DNA of 64,000 bases from Bradyrhizobium prioriisuperbiae (GCF_032397745.1 NZ_CP135921.1:6560501-6624500); one strand, 5' to 3'; positions 1 to 9,787 are shown, numbered from the stretch's first letter. Numbers and translations are program-made. Notes: generated by a model not told the origin, from the sequence alone.

Positions 1-161
1 AGCGAGCCGACATGCAGCGAGGGGGCGGTACAATCAAACCCGATATAGCCAGTAATCGGCCCCTTCTGGGCCAGCGCGTCCAGCGCCTCCGGCTCGGAGA
101 CCTGGTGGATAAACCCACGGCTTTGCAGCACGTTCAGGAAATCGGATTTAAAGGCGGTCAT
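1..161 (-). CDS. tyrS: Tyrosyl-tRNA synthetase, N-terminal part (runs off the window)
   Basis: The reverse strand from the ATG at 161-159 reads [20 protein letters not shown], continues through the stretch [20 protein letters not shown] and then leaves the window. This is the typical start of bacterial TyrRS, the class I synthetase that charges tRNA-Tyr; the G-Y-I-G-F-D segment belongs to the tyrosine pocket and LHVG is the class I HIGH-type signature. Only about 53 codons are present. It is divergent from anmK, a pairing usual in alphaproteobacteria. Confidence 0.85.
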   Translation of the reverse strand, partial: MTAFKSDFLNVLQSRGFIHQVSEPEALDALAQKGPITGYIGFDCTAPSLHVGS

Positions 162-345
162 GTGTGTGTGGTCTGCTTGATTAAATGGTAACCGCTTCGA
201 ACGAGGTTCGCTCGAGGGCTCTGCCGCGGGGACGCGCCCTGTGGCATTATAAGAACTGGATGTTCGACACAAGGTTGGGCTCCCGTCGGCCGGCACAGCG
301 GCATTGCTGCCGGTTCCCGGCACCCCTCCAGAGGCCGTTGCTGCC

Positions 346-1452
346 ATGGTCATGACCGCGATCGGATTAATGAGCGGCACCTCGCTTGACGGGGTGGACG
401 TTGCGCTGATCGAGACCGACGGCAAGCAGGTGACGTCGTTCGGACCCTCCGGTTATCGTCCCTACAGCGCGCAGGAGCGATCACTGTTGCGCCATGCCCT
501 GGTCGATGCCGTTAATCTGCCCAACCGGGAGGCGCGGCCAGGCGTTCTCAGCGAGGCGGAGCGTGCCGTCACGGTGGCGCATGCGGAGGCGGTGGCTGCC
601 TTCACCGCGCAGCATCATATCGCGCGAGAACAAATCGATATCGTCGGCTTTCATGGTCAGACCGTGCTGCATCGCCCCGAGCAACGCATGACGGTCCAGA
701 TCGGCGACGGCCTGGCGCTGGCCAAGGCCATTCATATTCCGGTCATGCACGACTTCCGTGCCGCCGACGTCGCCGCCGGTGGGCAGGGGGCGCCGCTCGT
801 CCCGGTCTATCATCGGGCGCTGGCGACGGCGCTGGGCCGCGAGGGGCCGATCGTGGTGGTCAATATCGGCGGTGTCTCCAACATCACCTATATCGACGGC
901 TTCGATGCCCTGATCGCCTGCGACACCGGGCCGGGCAATGCACTGCTTGACGACTACATGTTTCGCACCACCGGCCAGCCGTTCGACCAGGACGGCCGGC
1001 TGGCCGTGCAGGGCACGATCGATGAGGGCTGGGTCGCGCGCGCCCTGCAGCATCCGTTTTTCGGCCAGCGTCCGCCCAAGTCGCTGGACCGCAACCAGTT
1101 CGCGTCGCTGGTACTGCCGAACATGATGTCGGCCGCCGACGGTGCCGCGACGCTGACCGCGTTCACGGTCGAAGCGATCGTCAGCATCATTCCGCAACTG
1201 CCGAAATCGCCGGGCAGCTGGATCATCGCCGGCGGCGGCGCCCGTAACCTGATGATGTTGCGGATGCTGCGGCAGCGGCTCGATCCGGCGCGGGTCGAAG
1301 TCGCCGATTCGCTGGGCTGGGCGGGCGACGCCATCGAGGCGCAGGCGTTCGCATTCCTGGCGGCGCGCAGCCTGCAGGGGCTGCCGCTGAGCTACCCCGC
1401 GACCACCGGCGTAGCGATGCCGATGACCGGCGGCGTCATCGCTCGTCCCTGA
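346..1452 (+). CDS. anmK: Anhydro-N-acetylmuramic acid kinase
   Basis: This cytoplasmic kinase phosphorylates and opens 1,6-anhydro-MurNAc from recycled peptidoglycan to give MurNAc-6-phosphate. The N-terminus [16 protein letters not shown] is the family phosphate-binding signature, and the glycine-rich segments [10 protein letters not shown] and [12 protein letters not shown] follow in the expected order. The start is placed at ATG 346 (368 aa) or ATG 352, because a longer reading from TTG 304 adds residues unlike the family. It is divergent from tyrS across about 180 bp with no other gene. Length matches the usual 365-385 aa. Confidence 0.93.
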   Translation: MVMTAIGLMSGTSLDGVDVALIETDGKQVTSFGPSGYRPYSAQERSLLRHALVDAVNLPNREARPGVLSEAERAVTVAHAEAVAAFTAQHHIAREQIDIVGFHGQTVLHRPEQRMTVQIGDGLALAKAIHIPVMHDFRAADVAAGGQGAPLVPVYHRALATALGREGPIVVVNIGGVSNITYIDGFDALIACDTGPGNALLDDYMFRTTGQPFDQDGRLAVQGTIDEGWVARALQHPFFGQRPPKSLDRNQFASLVLPNMMSAADGAATLTAFTVEAIVSIIPQLPKSPGSWIIAGGGARNLMMLRMLRQRLDPARVEVADSLGWAGDAIEAQAFAFLAARSLQGLPLSYPATTGVAMPMTGGVIARP

Positions 1453-1498
1453 TCCCGATCACGGCTGCTTGATCCGAAACCAGCGGGTTTCTTACATT

Positions 1499-1530
1499 GA
1501 AACCCCCTCATTGAGAAACCCCCTCATTGA
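1499..1530. repeat. Perfect 16-bp tandem duplication
   Basis: The unit GAAACCCCCTCATTGA occurs twice head to tail at 1499-1514 and 1515-1530, between anmK and the GST gene. The end of the second copy forms the TTGACT -35-like hexamer at 1527-1532 of the putative GST promoter, so the duplication sits at a promoter edge. Confidence 0.9.
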
Positions 1531-1569
1531 CTTTTTCATGCATTTGCATCTTGATACATGCAGTTGCAT
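1527..1569 (+). promoter_or_regulatory. Putative promoter with twin ATGCA-N2-TGCAT dyads
   Basis: Two perfect dyads ATGCA-TT-TGCAT (1538-1549) and ATGCA-GT-TGCAT (1558-1569) lie with centres exactly 20 bp apart, so both face the same side of the helix. The first lies just after a -35-like TTGACT (1527-1532); the second lies where transcription would start. The layout suggests a repressor bound as two dimers, upstream of the GST start at 1594. The regulator is unknown; a MarR- or TetR-type detoxification repressor would be a reasonable guess. Confidence 0.5.
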
Positions 1570-1593
1570 TTAACTGGCCAAGGGAGGGTATTC

Positions 1594-2268
1594 ATGCCCG
1601 GGAAACTGAAGCTGATCAGCCACAAACTGTGTCCCTATGTGCAGCGCGCGGTGATCGCACTGACGGAAAAAGGCGTCGCGTTCGAGCGCATCGACATCGA
1701 TCTCGACAACAAGCCGGACTGGTTTCTGGCCATTTCGCCGCTCGGCAAGACGCCGGTCCTGCAGGTCGGCGACAAGGCGATTTTCGAATCCGCCGTCATT
1801 CTCGAATATCTCGAGGAAACCCAGCCCAATCCGCTGCACCCGACCGATCCGCTGACGCGGGCCGAACATCGGGCGTGGATCGAATTCAACTCCGCGGTGC
1901 TTGGCGATATCTGGGGTCTCGAGACCGCCAAGGACGAGGCAACGTTTCGCGCCAAGGTCACGGCGGTCGAGCAGAAGTTTGCGAGGCTGGAAACCCGGCT
2001 GGTTGCGACGCCGTGGTTCGACGGTGCGACGTTCTCGCTGGTCGACGCGGTGTTTGCGCCGGCGTTTCGTTATTTCGACCTGATCGACCAGATCGGCGAT
2101 TTCGGCATCTTTGCCGGCAAGCCGAAGCTGAACCGCTGGCGCGCGAGTCTTTCGGAGCGTCCATCGGTGCGCACCGCTGTCAGCGAGACCTATCCGGCGC
2201 TGCTGCGTGACTTCTTGAAAAAGCACAGCGCCTATCTGCTGCAGCTCGAAGGCCGTGCCGCAGCCTGA
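1594..2268 (+). CDS. Glutathione S-transferase family protein
   Basis: A 224-residue soluble GST with an N-terminal thioredoxin-like domain (about 1-78) and an alpha-helical C-terminal domain. The active-site region SHKLCPYVQRA carries a cysteine at residue 13, as in omega/beta-like or thiol-transferase GSTs, and FESAVILEYLEE is the glutathione-binding ES motif. The start at 1594 is preferred over ATG 1558 because GGGAGG lies at proper spacing and ATG 1558 falls inside a dyad operator candidate. The substrate cannot be told; detoxification or dethiolation is the usual role. Confidence 0.88.
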   Translation: MPGKLKLISHKLCPYVQRAVIALTEKGVAFERIDIDLDNKPDWFLAISPLGKTPVLQVGDKAIFESAVILEYLEETQPNPLHPTDPLTRAEHRAWIEFNSAVLGDIWGLETAKDEATFRAKVTAVEQKFARLETRLVATPWFDGATFSLVDAVFAPAFRYFDLIDQIGDFGIFAGKPKLNRWRASLSERPSVRTAVSETYPALLRDFLKKHSAYLLQLEGRAAA

Positions 2269-2309
2269 CAACAGCAAGTCTTGAACAAACAGGGCGTCAA
2301 AAAACAAAG

Positions 2310-2347
2310 CCAAAAAAACAAGGCCCGGGCGATGAGCCCGGGCCTTG
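2310..2347 (-). terminator. Rho-independent terminator of the alpha/beta hydrolase gene
   Basis: The 12-bp arms CAAGGCCCGGGC (2319-2330) and GCCCGGGCCTTG (2336-2347) enclose a 5-nt loop. On the minus strand the stem is followed by a T-rich run (complement of the A-run at 2312-2318). It lies just past the hydrolase stop at 2371 and between convergent genes. Confidence 0.85.
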
Positions 2348-2370
2348 CAAAAACAGACCAGCGCGTGCGG

Positions 2371-3018
2371 TCAGCGAACGTTGGCGAGGCGCATGTCCAG
2401 ATAGGACGTGACCGACTCCATCAGCGGCTCGAGCTTGCCGTCAAAGAAATGGTTGGCGCCCGGGATGACCTGATGGTCGATCACGATGCCCTTCTGCGTC
2501 TTCAGCTTCTCGACCAGCGTGTTGACGTCCTTTTGCGGGACCACGATGTCCTTGTCGCCATGGACGATCAGGCCCGACGACGGGCAGGGTGCGAGGAACG
2601 AGAAATCATAAAGATTCGCCGGCGGCGCGATCGAGATGAAGCCCTCGACTTCCGGGCGGCGCATCAGGAGTTGCATGCCGATCCAGGCGCCGAATGAGAA
2701 TCCGGCAACCCAGCAGGCGCGTGCTTCCGGATTGATGGTCTGGGCCCAGTCGAGTGCGGCGGCGGCATCCGACAGCTCACCCGTGCCGTGATCGAACGAT
2801 CCCTGGCTGCGGCCGACGCCGCGGAAATTGAAACGCAGCACGGAAAAGCCGCGCGCGACGAACGAATAATAGACCTGATAGACAATCTGGTGGTTCATGG
2901 TGCCGTGGAACTGCGGATGCGGGTGCAGCACCATCGCAATCGGCGCGTTCTTTTGTTTGGCGGGATGGTAGCGGCCTTCAAGCCGGCCAGCCGGACCGGT
3001 GAAAATAACTTCGGGCAT
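2371..3018 (-). CDS. Alpha/beta hydrolase, COG2945-like
   Basis: A 215-aa compact alpha/beta hydrolase. Visible catalytic elements are the nucleophile elbow GFSFGAW (Ser108), the acid in HGDKDIVVP (Asp157) and His190 in GANHFF; HPHPQFHGT (about 32-40) is an oxyanion-side motif typical of this small serine-hydrolase group. It has no signal peptide, so it is probably cytoplasmic. The substrate is unknown. It is convergent with the GST gene, with a strong terminator between, and divergent from the suf operon. Confidence 0.85.
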   Translation of the reverse strand: MPEVIFTGPAGRLEGRYHPAKQKNAPIAMVLHPHPQFHGTMNHQIVYQVYYSFVARGFSVLRFNFRGVGRSQGSFDHGTGELSDAAAALDWAQTINPEARACWVAGFSFGAWIGMQLLMRRPEVEGFISIAPPANLYDFSFLAPCPSSGLIVHGDKDIVVPQKDVNTLVEKLKTQKGIVIDHQVIPGANHFFDGKLEPLMESVTSYLDMRLANVR

Positions 3019-3251
3019 TCAGGTTCCTTAAAACCGTCTCGGCGGGCGATCCGCGGACTGGAGCCACGCAATCGAGCCGATGTCAGGGCTCTCAGCGCAC
3101 GACGCCGGATGAACAGAGGCCGCGTTCTAACATAGGGCAAGGGGCAAAAAGCAAGCATATTGCACGCTGCAAGGCCGCTTTTGGGTTTTGCGGAACCGGC
3201 AAATCGCCATATGCCAGAGCGCGCGACAGCCACGGCCGGACACTCAAGAGA

Positions 3252-4412
3252 ATGCAGCGAACACGGGTCTATCTCGACTGGAATGCCACCACGCCGCTGC
3301 GGCCAGAAGCCAGGGCCGCGATGGCGGCTGCCTGGGATATTGCCGGCAATCCCTCATCGGTCCACACGGAAGGGCGGCTGGCGCGAAAGCTGGTCGAGGA
3401 GGCAAGGGCGTCGGTCGCCGCTGCGCTCGGAGCCGACCCGCGCAATGTGGTCTTCACCTCCGGCGGTACCGAGGCCAATGGGCTTGCGCTGGCACCCGGG
3501 CTTCGCGATGCCCGCGGCGCGGCGGTCGAGCGGCTGATCGTGTCGGCCATCGAGCATGCCTCGGTTCTGGCCGGGGGGCGATTCCCTGCCGATCGCATCG
3601 CACGACTGGCGGTGACGGTGGACGGAGTGGTCGATCTGGACGATCTCAGGCGATTGCTTGCGAGCGGGCCGCCGGCGCTGGTCTCGGTCATGCTGGCTAA
3701 CAACGAGACCGGGGCCATTCAGCCGATCGCCGAGATCGCCGACATCGTGCATGCGGCAGGTGGGCTGCTGCATGTCGACGCGATCCAGGCGCTGGGGCGA
3801 ATCGACTGTCACATCAACCGGCTGAATGCCGACCTTTTGGCGCTGTCGTCCCACAAAGTCGGCGGCCCGAAAGGCGTGGGCGCGCTGGTCGTCCGCGATG
3901 GCATCGTGCTCCCCGGTCCCCTGATCAAGGGCGGCGGTCAGGAGCAGAACCGCCGCGGCGGCACCGAGAACGTTCCCGGCATTGCGGGCTTTGGCGCGGC
4001 CGTGAACGCGGCCATGGCGGCCGAGCGCGACGAGGCCGCCAACATGGAGCGGCTCCAGGCGCGGCTCGAAACGGGTCTGAGGGCCCACGGAGGTGCGGTC
4101 ATTTTCGGAGAGGGAGTTCGACGGTTGCCCAATACCACATTGTTCTCGGCTCCCGGGCTGAAGGCAGAAACCGCCGTGATCGCCTTCGATCTGGAGGGCA
4201 TCGCGGTATCGTCGGGCTCGGCCTGTTCCTCAGGAAAAGTGACGCCGTCTCATGTTTTGGCCGCCATGGGCGTGCCGGCCGACATGGCCCAGGGAGCTAT
4301 TCGATTAAGCACGGGCTGGAATACGACAGAATCCGAGGTCGATCGTGTCCTGGAGGCTTGGAGAAAAGTGTCAGCCGTATTACGTAGAACCTATCTAAGA
4401 ACCGGGGCTTGA
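3252..4412 (+). CDS. Class I (IscS/NifS-type) cysteine desulfurase
   Basis: A PLP enzyme of 386 aa that takes sulfur from cysteine for Fe-S cluster building. The PLP lysine is Lys202 in SSHKVGGPKG; the mobile catalytic Cys325 lies in SSGSACSSGKV, the long-loop arrangement of the IscS/NifS class. It is the first gene of the suf cluster and precedes sufB by about 100 bp. A second, class II desulfurase (sufS) lies downstream, so the cluster carries two different sulfur donors, common in Rhizobiales. No iscR gene is seen next to it. Confidence 0.92.
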   Translation: MQRTRVYLDWNATTPLRPEARAAMAAAWDIAGNPSSVHTEGRLARKLVEEARASVAAALGADPRNVVFTSGGTEANGLALAPGLRDARGAAVERLIVSAIEHASVLAGGRFPADRIARLAVTVDGVVDLDDLRRLLASGPPALVSVMLANNETGAIQPIAEIADIVHAAGGLLHVDAIQALGRIDCHINRLNADLLALSSHKVGGPKGVGALVVRDGIVLPGPLIKGGGQEQNRRGGTENVPGIAGFGAAVNAAMAAERDEAANMERLQARLETGLRAHGGAVIFGEGVRRLPNTTLFSAPGLKAETAVIAFDLEGIAVSSGSACSSGKVTPSHVLAAMGVPADMAQGAIRLSTGWNTTESEVDRVLEAWRKVSAVLRRTYLRTGA

Positions 4413-4423
4413 ACGGTTCTAAA
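4383..4423 (+). promoter_or_regulatory. Two Irr/ICE-box-like sites upstream of sufB
   Basis: Compared with the rhizobial iron control element as I recall it (TTTAGAA-N3-TTCTAAA), 4383-4399 (CGTAGAACCTATCTAAG) matches 10 of 14 defined bases and 4407-4423 (GCTTGAACGGTTCTAAA) matches 11 of 14, with the right half perfect. Their centres are 24 bp apart; the first lies in the last codons of the desulfurase gene and the second spans its stop. This suggests an internal promoter of sufBCDS-T-A controlled by Irr. It is an inference from motif similarity. Confidence 0.45.
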
Positions 4424-4511
4424 AAAGGGGTGATTTCCAGAACGAAAGCCCCTACATAAACCCCTTGAAGAGTTCCACCGCGGTCCTTGAAACCGCGAGC
4501 GGAGGATACAG

Positions 4512-5990
4512 ATGCCGGCCGTACAAGAGACGGTCGATCGGGTTCGCCAGATCGACGTCGACCAATATCGTTATGGGTTCGAGACCCTCATCGAATCCGA
4601 GAAGGCCCCGAAGGGGCTTTCGGAAGACACCGTCCGTTTCATTTCGGCGAAGAAGGACGAACCCGCCTGGATGCTGGAGTGGCGGCTCGAAGCCTATCGC
4701 CGCTGGCTGACCATGCAGGAGCCCACCTGGGCGCGCGTGGATTACCCCAAGATCGATTATCAGGATCTGTATTACTACTCCGCGCCGAAGCGCAACGCGC
4801 TGGCGTCGCTGGACGAGGTCGATCCGGAGATCCTGAAGACCTACGAGAAACTCGGCATTCCGCTGCGCGAGCAGGAGATGCTGGCCGGCGTGGTGCGCCC
4901 CGAGGGCGAGCGCCGCGTCGCTGTCGACGCCGTGTTCGATTCGGTTTCGGTCGCGACCACCTTCAAGGACGAGCTGATGAAGGCCGGCGTGATCTTCATG
5001 CCGATCTCGGAAGCGATCCGCGAGTACCCCGACCTGGTGCGGAAGTATCTGGGCACAGTGGTGCCGACATCGGACAATTACTTCGCAACGCTGAATTCAG
5101 CAGTGTTCTCTGATGGCTCGTTCGTCTATGTGCCGCCGGGCGTGCGCTGCCCGATGGAGCTGTCGACCTACTTCCGCATCAATGAGCGCAACACCGGCCA
5201 GTTCGAGCGCACGCTCATCATTGCCGATAAGGGCGCCTACGTCAGCTATCTCGAAGGCTGCACCGCGCCGCAGCGCGACGAGAACCAGCTGCACGCCGCC
5301 GTGGTCGAACTCGTCACCCTCGACGACGCCGAGATTAAATATTCGACGGTGCAGAACTGGTACCCCGGCAATGCCGAGGGCAAGGGCGGCATCTACAACT
5401 TCGTCACCAAGCGTGGCGACTGCCGCGGCAAGAACTCCAAGATCTCCTGGACCCAGGTCGAGACCGGCTCCGCGATCACCTGGAAGTATCCGAGCTGCAT
5501 CCTGCGTGGCGACAATTCGCGCGGCGAGTTCTACTCGATTGCGATTTCGAACGGTTACCAGCAGGTCGATTCCGGCACCAAGATGCTGCATCTGGGCAAG
5601 AACACCACCAGCCGCATCATCTCGAAGGGTATCGCGGCAGGCAAGTCGCAGAACACCTATCGCGGCCTCGTCACTGCGCACCGCAAGGCGACCGGCGCGC
5701 GCAACTTCACCGCATGCGATTCGCTTCTGATCGGCGACAAGTGCGGCGCGCACACCGTGCCCTACATCGAAGCCAAGAATTCGTCGGCGCTGTTCGAGCA
5801 CGAAGCGACGACGTCGAAGATCTCCGAAGACATGCTGTTCTATTGCGTGCAGCGCGGCCTGTCGCAGGAAGAAGCCGTGGCGCTGGTCGTCAACGGCTTC
5901 GTCAAGGACGTGCTGCAGCAATTGCCAATGGAATTTGCGGTCGAGGCACAAAAGCTGATCTCGATCTCGCTGGAAGGAAGTGTGGGATGA
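4512..5990 (+). CDS. sufB: Fe-S cluster assembly scaffold SufB
   Basis: SufB is the main scaffold subunit of the cytoplasmic SufBC2D complex on which the cluster is built. The 492-aa protein matches the family over its length, with characteristic segments such as [44 protein letters not shown] and the C-terminal [24 protein letters not shown] before the ATG is a good ribosome site. Its stop overlaps the sufC start (ATGA, 5987-5990), indicating translational coupling. Confidence 0.97.
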   Translation: MPAVQETVDRVRQIDVDQYRYGFETLIESEKAPKGLSEDTVRFISAKKDEPAWMLEWRLEAYRRWLTMQEPTWARVDYPKIDYQDLYYYSAPKRNALASLDEVDPEILKTYEKLGIPLREQEMLAGVVRPEGERRVAVDAVFDSVSVATTFKDELMKAGVIFMPISEAIREYPDLVRKYLGTVVPTSDNYFATLNSAVFSDGSFVYVPPGVRCPMELSTYFRINERNTGQFERTLIIADKGAYVSYLEGCTAPQRDENQLHAAVVELVTLDDAEIKYSTVQNWYPGNAEGKGGIYNFVTKRGDCRGKNSKISWTQVETGSAITWKYPSCILRGDNSRGEFYSIAISNGYQQVDSGTKMLHLGKNTTSRIISKGIAAGKSQNTYRGLVTAHRKATGARNFTACDSLLIGDKCGAHTVPYIEAKNSSALFEHEATTSKISEDMLFYCVQRGLSQEEAVALVVNGFVKDVLQQLPMEFAVEAQKLISISLEGSVG

Positions 5991-6745
5991 GCGCACTGCT
6001 CGAAGTCAAGAATCTGCAAGTCCGTGTCGAGGAACGCGAGATCCTCCATGGGTTGTCGCTGACCGTGAACAAGGGCGAAGTGCACGCCATCATGGGGCCG
6101 AACGGCTCCGGCAAGTCGACGCTGAGCCATGTGATCGCCGGCAAGCCGGGTTACGAAGTCACCGGTGGCGAGATCCTGTTCAACGGCGAAGACGTGCTGG
6201 AGATGGCGCCGGACGTGCGCGCCGCCAAGGGCGTGTTCCTGGCGTTCCAGTATCCGGTCGAAATCCCCGGCGTCGCCACCATGACCTTCCTGCGCACTGC
6301 GCTGAACGCGCAGCGCAAGGCTCGCGGCGAGAGCGAATATTCGACGCCTGACTTCCTGAAGAAGGTGCGCGAGGTCGCTGCTCGTCTCAACATTCCGCAG
6401 GACATGCTGCGCCGTGGCGTCAATGTCGGGTTCTCCGGCGGCGAGAAAAAGCGCAACGAAGTGCTGCAGATGGCGCTGTTCGAGCCGAGCCTGTGCATCC
6501 TCGACGAGATGGATTCCGGCCTCGACATCGACGCGCTGCGCGTCGCCGCCGACGGCGTCAATGCGCTGCGCTCGAAAGATCGCGCGATGGTCGTGATCAC
6601 CCACTACCAGCGGCTGTTGAACTACATCATTCCGGATTTCGTGCACGTCATGTCGAAGGGCCGGGTGGTGAAGAGCGGCGGCAAGGAACTGGCGCTCGAA
6701 CTGGAGGCGTCGGGTTACGCACAGTTCGAAGACGTGGCCGCGTAG
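5987..6745 (+). CDS. sufC: Fe-S assembly ATPase SufC
   Basis: ABC-type ATPase of the SufBCD scaffold, 252 aa. The Walker [10 protein letters not shown] is at about 37-45, the Q-loop lies in [10 protein letters not shown], the signature is [10 protein letters not shown], and the Walker B region is [14 protein letters not shown]. The start at 5987 overlaps the sufB stop by 4 nt; a longer reading frame upstream is only the continuation of that frame through sufB. It powers conformational change in SufBD, not membrane transport. Confidence 0.97.
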   Translation: MSALLEVKNLQVRVEEREILHGLSLTVNKGEVHAIMGPNGSGKSTLSHVIAGKPGYEVTGGEILFNGEDVLEMAPDVRAAKGVFLAFQYPVEIPGVATMTFLRTALNAQRKARGESEYSTPDFLKKVREVAARLNIPQDMLRRGVNVGFSGGEKKRNEVLQMALFEPSLCILDEMDSGLDIDALRVAADGVNALRSKDRAMVVITHYQRLLNYIIPDFVHVMSKGRVVKSGGKELALELEASGYAQFEDVAA

Positions 6746-6756
6746 GTGAGACAAGC

Positions 6757-8076
6757 ATGAACGTCGCATTGGTGAAATCGAACAGCGAACGGGCGCTCGG
6801 CGAGATTTTCGTCGCTGCGCGTGGCCGCTTGCCGGGAACGGGTGCCGTCGCGGAAACGCGACAGCAGGCGTTCGAAGACTTCGTGCAACGGGGACTGCCG
6901 CATCGTCGCATCGAAGAATGGAAATACACCGACCTGCGCGTGCTGCTGCGTGAGGTCGCATCGCTGGCCGACGCGCCCGATCAGGCCGCGTTCGCGCGCG
7001 CCGCGGTCGCCGTCAAGGCGCTCGGGATCAACGGCAGCCAGAAGCTCGTGCTGGTCGATGGCGTGTTCGCGCCGCAGCTGTCGGACGTGAGCGCGCCGCA
7101 GGCCGGCGTCAGTGTCCAGGCTCTGCGCGAGGCGCTGGAAGGTGCCAAGGGACGCGGTGAGCTGCTGAAGACCGACGTACCTGTCGACGCGATGATCTCG
7201 CTCAATGCGGCGATGGTCACCGACGGTGTCGTGATCGACATCGAAGATGGAGCCACGCCGGCCAAGCCGATTCATGTCGTGCATGTCGCAACCCGTTCCG
7301 GGGCTGCGGCGTTTACCCGTTCGCGGCTGGTTGTCGGGAAGGGCGCGCGCGTCACGTTCATCGAGAGCTTTGTCGCGGCCGAAGGGGCAAAAGCCTATCA
7401 GGCGCATGATGCCGTGATCGTCACCATCGGTGACGAGGCCGAGCTTCAGCATATCCGCCTGATGGAGGACGCGCACGATGCCGCCAACATCACCACCGGC
7501 ATCTTCACGCTTGGCGCGAAAGCGAAGCTTAACACCTTCAACCTGACCCGCGGCGGCAGCGTCAGCCGTTACCAGGGTTTCATCAAGTTCGCCGGCGAGG
7601 GCAGCGAACTCGCCACCAACGGGGTCAATCTGCTGGGCGGCCGCCGCCACGGCGATACCACGCTGCTGGTCGATCACGCGGTGCCGCATTGCAGCAGCCG
7701 TGAAGTGTTCCGCTCGGTGCTCAACGATCGCGCTCATTCGGTGTTTCAGGGGCGCATCATCGTGCGTCCCCATGCGCAGAAGACCGATGGCAAGATGATG
7801 ACCCGCGCGCTGCTGTTGTCCGACGAAGCCGAGATGGACAACAAGCCGGAGCTGGAAATCTTCGCCGACGACGTCACCTGCGGTCATGGCGCTACGACCG
7901 GCGCGCTGGACGAAAGCCTGCTGTTCTATCTGCGGGCTCGTGGGTTGCCCGAACAGGAAGCCCAGGCATTGCTGATCGAAGCCTTTGTCGGCGAAGCGAT
8001 CGAGTCGATCGTCGATGACGATCTGCGCGATTTCGCCGTTGCCAGCGCCCAGCGGTGGCTGATCGCGCGGGACTGA
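6757..8076 (+). CDS. sufD: Fe-S cluster assembly protein SufD
   Basis: A 439-aa SufD, the SufB paralogue that pairs with it in the scaffold. Recognisable segments are RRIEEWKYTDLR near residue 45, DHAVPHCSSREVFRSVL and the C-terminal FYLRARGLPEQEA, parallel to the SufB end. The start at ATG 6757 lies 11 nt after the sufC stop. SufD is needed for iron entry into the complex. Confidence 0.95.
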   Translation: MNVALVKSNSERALGEIFVAARGRLPGTGAVAETRQQAFEDFVQRGLPHRRIEEWKYTDLRVLLREVASLADAPDQAAFARAAVAVKALGINGSQKLVLVDGVFAPQLSDVSAPQAGVSVQALREALEGAKGRGELLKTDVPVDAMISLNAAMVTDGVVIDIEDGATPAKPIHVVHVATRSGAAAFTRSRLVVGKGARVTFIESFVAAEGAKAYQAHDAVIVTIGDEAELQHIRLMEDAHDAANITTGIFTLGAKAKLNTFNLTRGGSVSRYQGFIKFAGEGSELATNGVNLLGGRRHGDTTLLVDHAVPHCSSREVFRSVLNDRAHSVFQGRIIVRPHAQKTDGKMMTRALLLSDEAEMDNKPELEIFADDVTCGHGATTGALDESLLFYLRARGLPEQEAQALLIEAFVGEAIESIVDDDLRDFAVASAQRWLIARD

Positions 8077-8079
8077 ATC

Positions 8080-9321
8080 ATGCATCCAGCAATTGCCAAC
8101 GGATCATACGACGTCAACCGGGTGCGGGAAGATTTCCCTGCACTCGCCATGAAGGTTTACGGCAAGCCGCTGGTCTATCTCGACAACGCAGCGTCGGCGC
8201 AAAAGCCGAATGCGGTGCTCGACCGCATGACCCAGGCCTACAAGTCCGAATACGCCAACGTGCATCGCGGCCTGCATTATCTCGCCAATGCCGCCACCGA
8301 AGGCTACGAGGGCGGCCGCGAGCGGGTGGCGAAATTCCTCAACGCCAAACGCAACGAAGAGATCATCTTTGCCCGCAATGCCACCGAGGCGATCAACCTC
8401 GTGGCGTCGTCCTGGGGCGCGCCGAACATCGGCGCCGGCGACGAGATCGTGATCTCGATCATGGAGCACCACTCCAACATCGTTCCCTGGCATTTCCTGC
8501 GCGAGAGACAGGGCGCGGTGATCAAGTGGGCGCCGGTGGACGACGAGGGCAACTTCCTGCTCGACGAGTTCGAGAAGCTACTGACGCCGAAAACCAAACT
8601 TGTCGCCATCACCCAGATGTCCAACATGCTGGGCACCATCGTGCCGGTGAAGGATGTGGTGAAGCTGGCTCATGCCCGCGGCATCCCGGTGCTGATCGAT
8701 GGCAGCCAGGCCGCCGTGCACATGGCGATCGACGTGCAGGATCTGGACTGCGACTTCTACGTCTTCACCGGTCACAAGCTGTACGGTCCGAGCGGGATCG
8801 GCGTGCTCTACGCCAAGTACGATCACCTGGTGGCGATGCGGCCGTATACCGGCGGCGGCGAGATGATCCGCGAGGTCACCCGGGACTGGATCACGTATGG
8901 CGACCCGCCGCACAAATTCGAATCCGGGACACCGGCGATCGTCGAGGCGATCGGCCTTGGCGCGGCCATCGACTATGTCAATTCGATCGGCAAGGAGCGG
9001 ATTGCCGCCCATGAGCACGATCTGACGCTGTATGCTCACGAGCGGTTGCGCGAGATCAACTCGCTGCGGATCATCGGCACGGCGCGTGACAAAGGCAGCG
9101 TCGTTTCATTTGAAATGCAGGGCGCGCATCCCCATGATATCGCGACCATCATCGATCGTTCCGGTGTCGCCGTGCGCGCCGGCACCCATTGCGTGATGCC
9201 GCTTTTGGAGCGGTTCCAGGTGACGGCCACCTGCCGGGCGTCGTTTGCGATGTATAATACCCGCGACGAGGTGGATGCCCTCGTGCAGGCCCTGATCAAG
9301 GCACAGGACATGTTCTCATGA
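8080..9321 (+). CDS. sufS: Class II cysteine desulfurase SufS
   Basis: A 413-aa PLP-dependent desulfurase. Lys233 in FTGHKLYGPSG binds PLP; the catalytic Cys371 lies in the short RAGTHCVMPLL loop typical of class II (SufS/CsdA) enzymes. The start is 3 nt after the sufD stop, and the stop overlaps the next gene by 4 nt. No sufE or sufU is present in the window to accept the persulfide. Confidence 0.95.
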   Translation: MHPAIANGSYDVNRVREDFPALAMKVYGKPLVYLDNAASAQKPNAVLDRMTQAYKSEYANVHRGLHYLANAATEGYEGGRERVAKFLNAKRNEEIIFARNATEAINLVASSWGAPNIGAGDEIVISIMEHHSNIVPWHFLRERQGAVIKWAPVDDEGNFLLDEFEKLLTPKTKLVAITQMSNMLGTIVPVKDVVKLAHARGIPVLIDGSQAAVHMAIDVQDLDCDFYVFTGHKLYGPSGIGVLYAKYDHLVAMRPYTGGGEMIREVTRDWITYGDPPHKFESGTPAIVEAIGLGAAIDYVNSIGKERIAAHEHDLTLYAHERLREINSLRIIGTARDKGSVVSFEMQGAHPHDIATIIDRSGVAVRAGTHCVMPLLERFQVTATCRASFAMYNTRDEVDALVQALIKAQDMFS

Positions 9322-9713
9322 GTGAAGCTCAGCAAGAGGCTGCGACGGCGGCCCCTGTCGCGGCTCCCAATAAGGTTCAGACCCAATCGGCGTTGCCGCC
9401 GGAGGAGACCGAACGGCTGGGCAGCGACATCGTTGCCGCGCTGAAGACGGTCTATGACCCGGAAATCCCGGCGGATATCTATGAACTCGGCCTGATCTAC
9501 AAGGTCGACATCAAGGACGACCGCGCCGTGGACGTGGAAATGACCCTGACTACGCCGAATTGCCCGGCTGCGGCCGAGCTGCCGACCATGGTTGAGAACG
9601 CCGTCGCCAGTGTCGCCGGCGTGGGACCGGTCAGCGTGAGTATTGTCTGGGATCCGGCCTGGACCCCGGAGCGTATGTCCGACGAGGCCCGCCTCGTCCT
9701 CAATATGTGGTGA
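9318..9713 (+). CDS. sufT: SUF-associated DUF59/MIP18-family protein SufT
   Basis: A 131-aa protein with an unstructured Ala/Pro-rich N-terminus of about 35 residues followed by a DUF59 domain. The motif YDPEIPADIYELGLIY and the conserved cysteine in TTPNCPAAAE match SufT/PaaD-like maturation factors, which help deliver Fe-S clusters. It is translationally coupled to sufS (ATGA, 9318-9321). Confidence 0.9.
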   Translation: MSEAQQEAATAAPVAAPNKVQTQSALPPEETERLGSDIVAALKTVYDPEIPADIYELGLIYKVDIKDDRAVDVEMTLTTPNCPAAAELPTMVENAVASVAGVGPVSVSIVWDPAWTPERMSDEARLVLNMW

Positions 9714-9787
9714 GGTTGCAAGTTAACCCGACTCAGGCCTCAATGAGGTCCATGCAAGGGCATTGAATTGCCGACGGACGTGACCAA

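Noticed and set aside
3122..3172. An Irr box (TTCTAAC at 3125) or dyad TTGCACGCTGCAA (3160-3172) upstream of the first desulfurase gene
   Set aside because: The left half of an Irr box is absent and the dyad is single and weak; not enough to claim a site.
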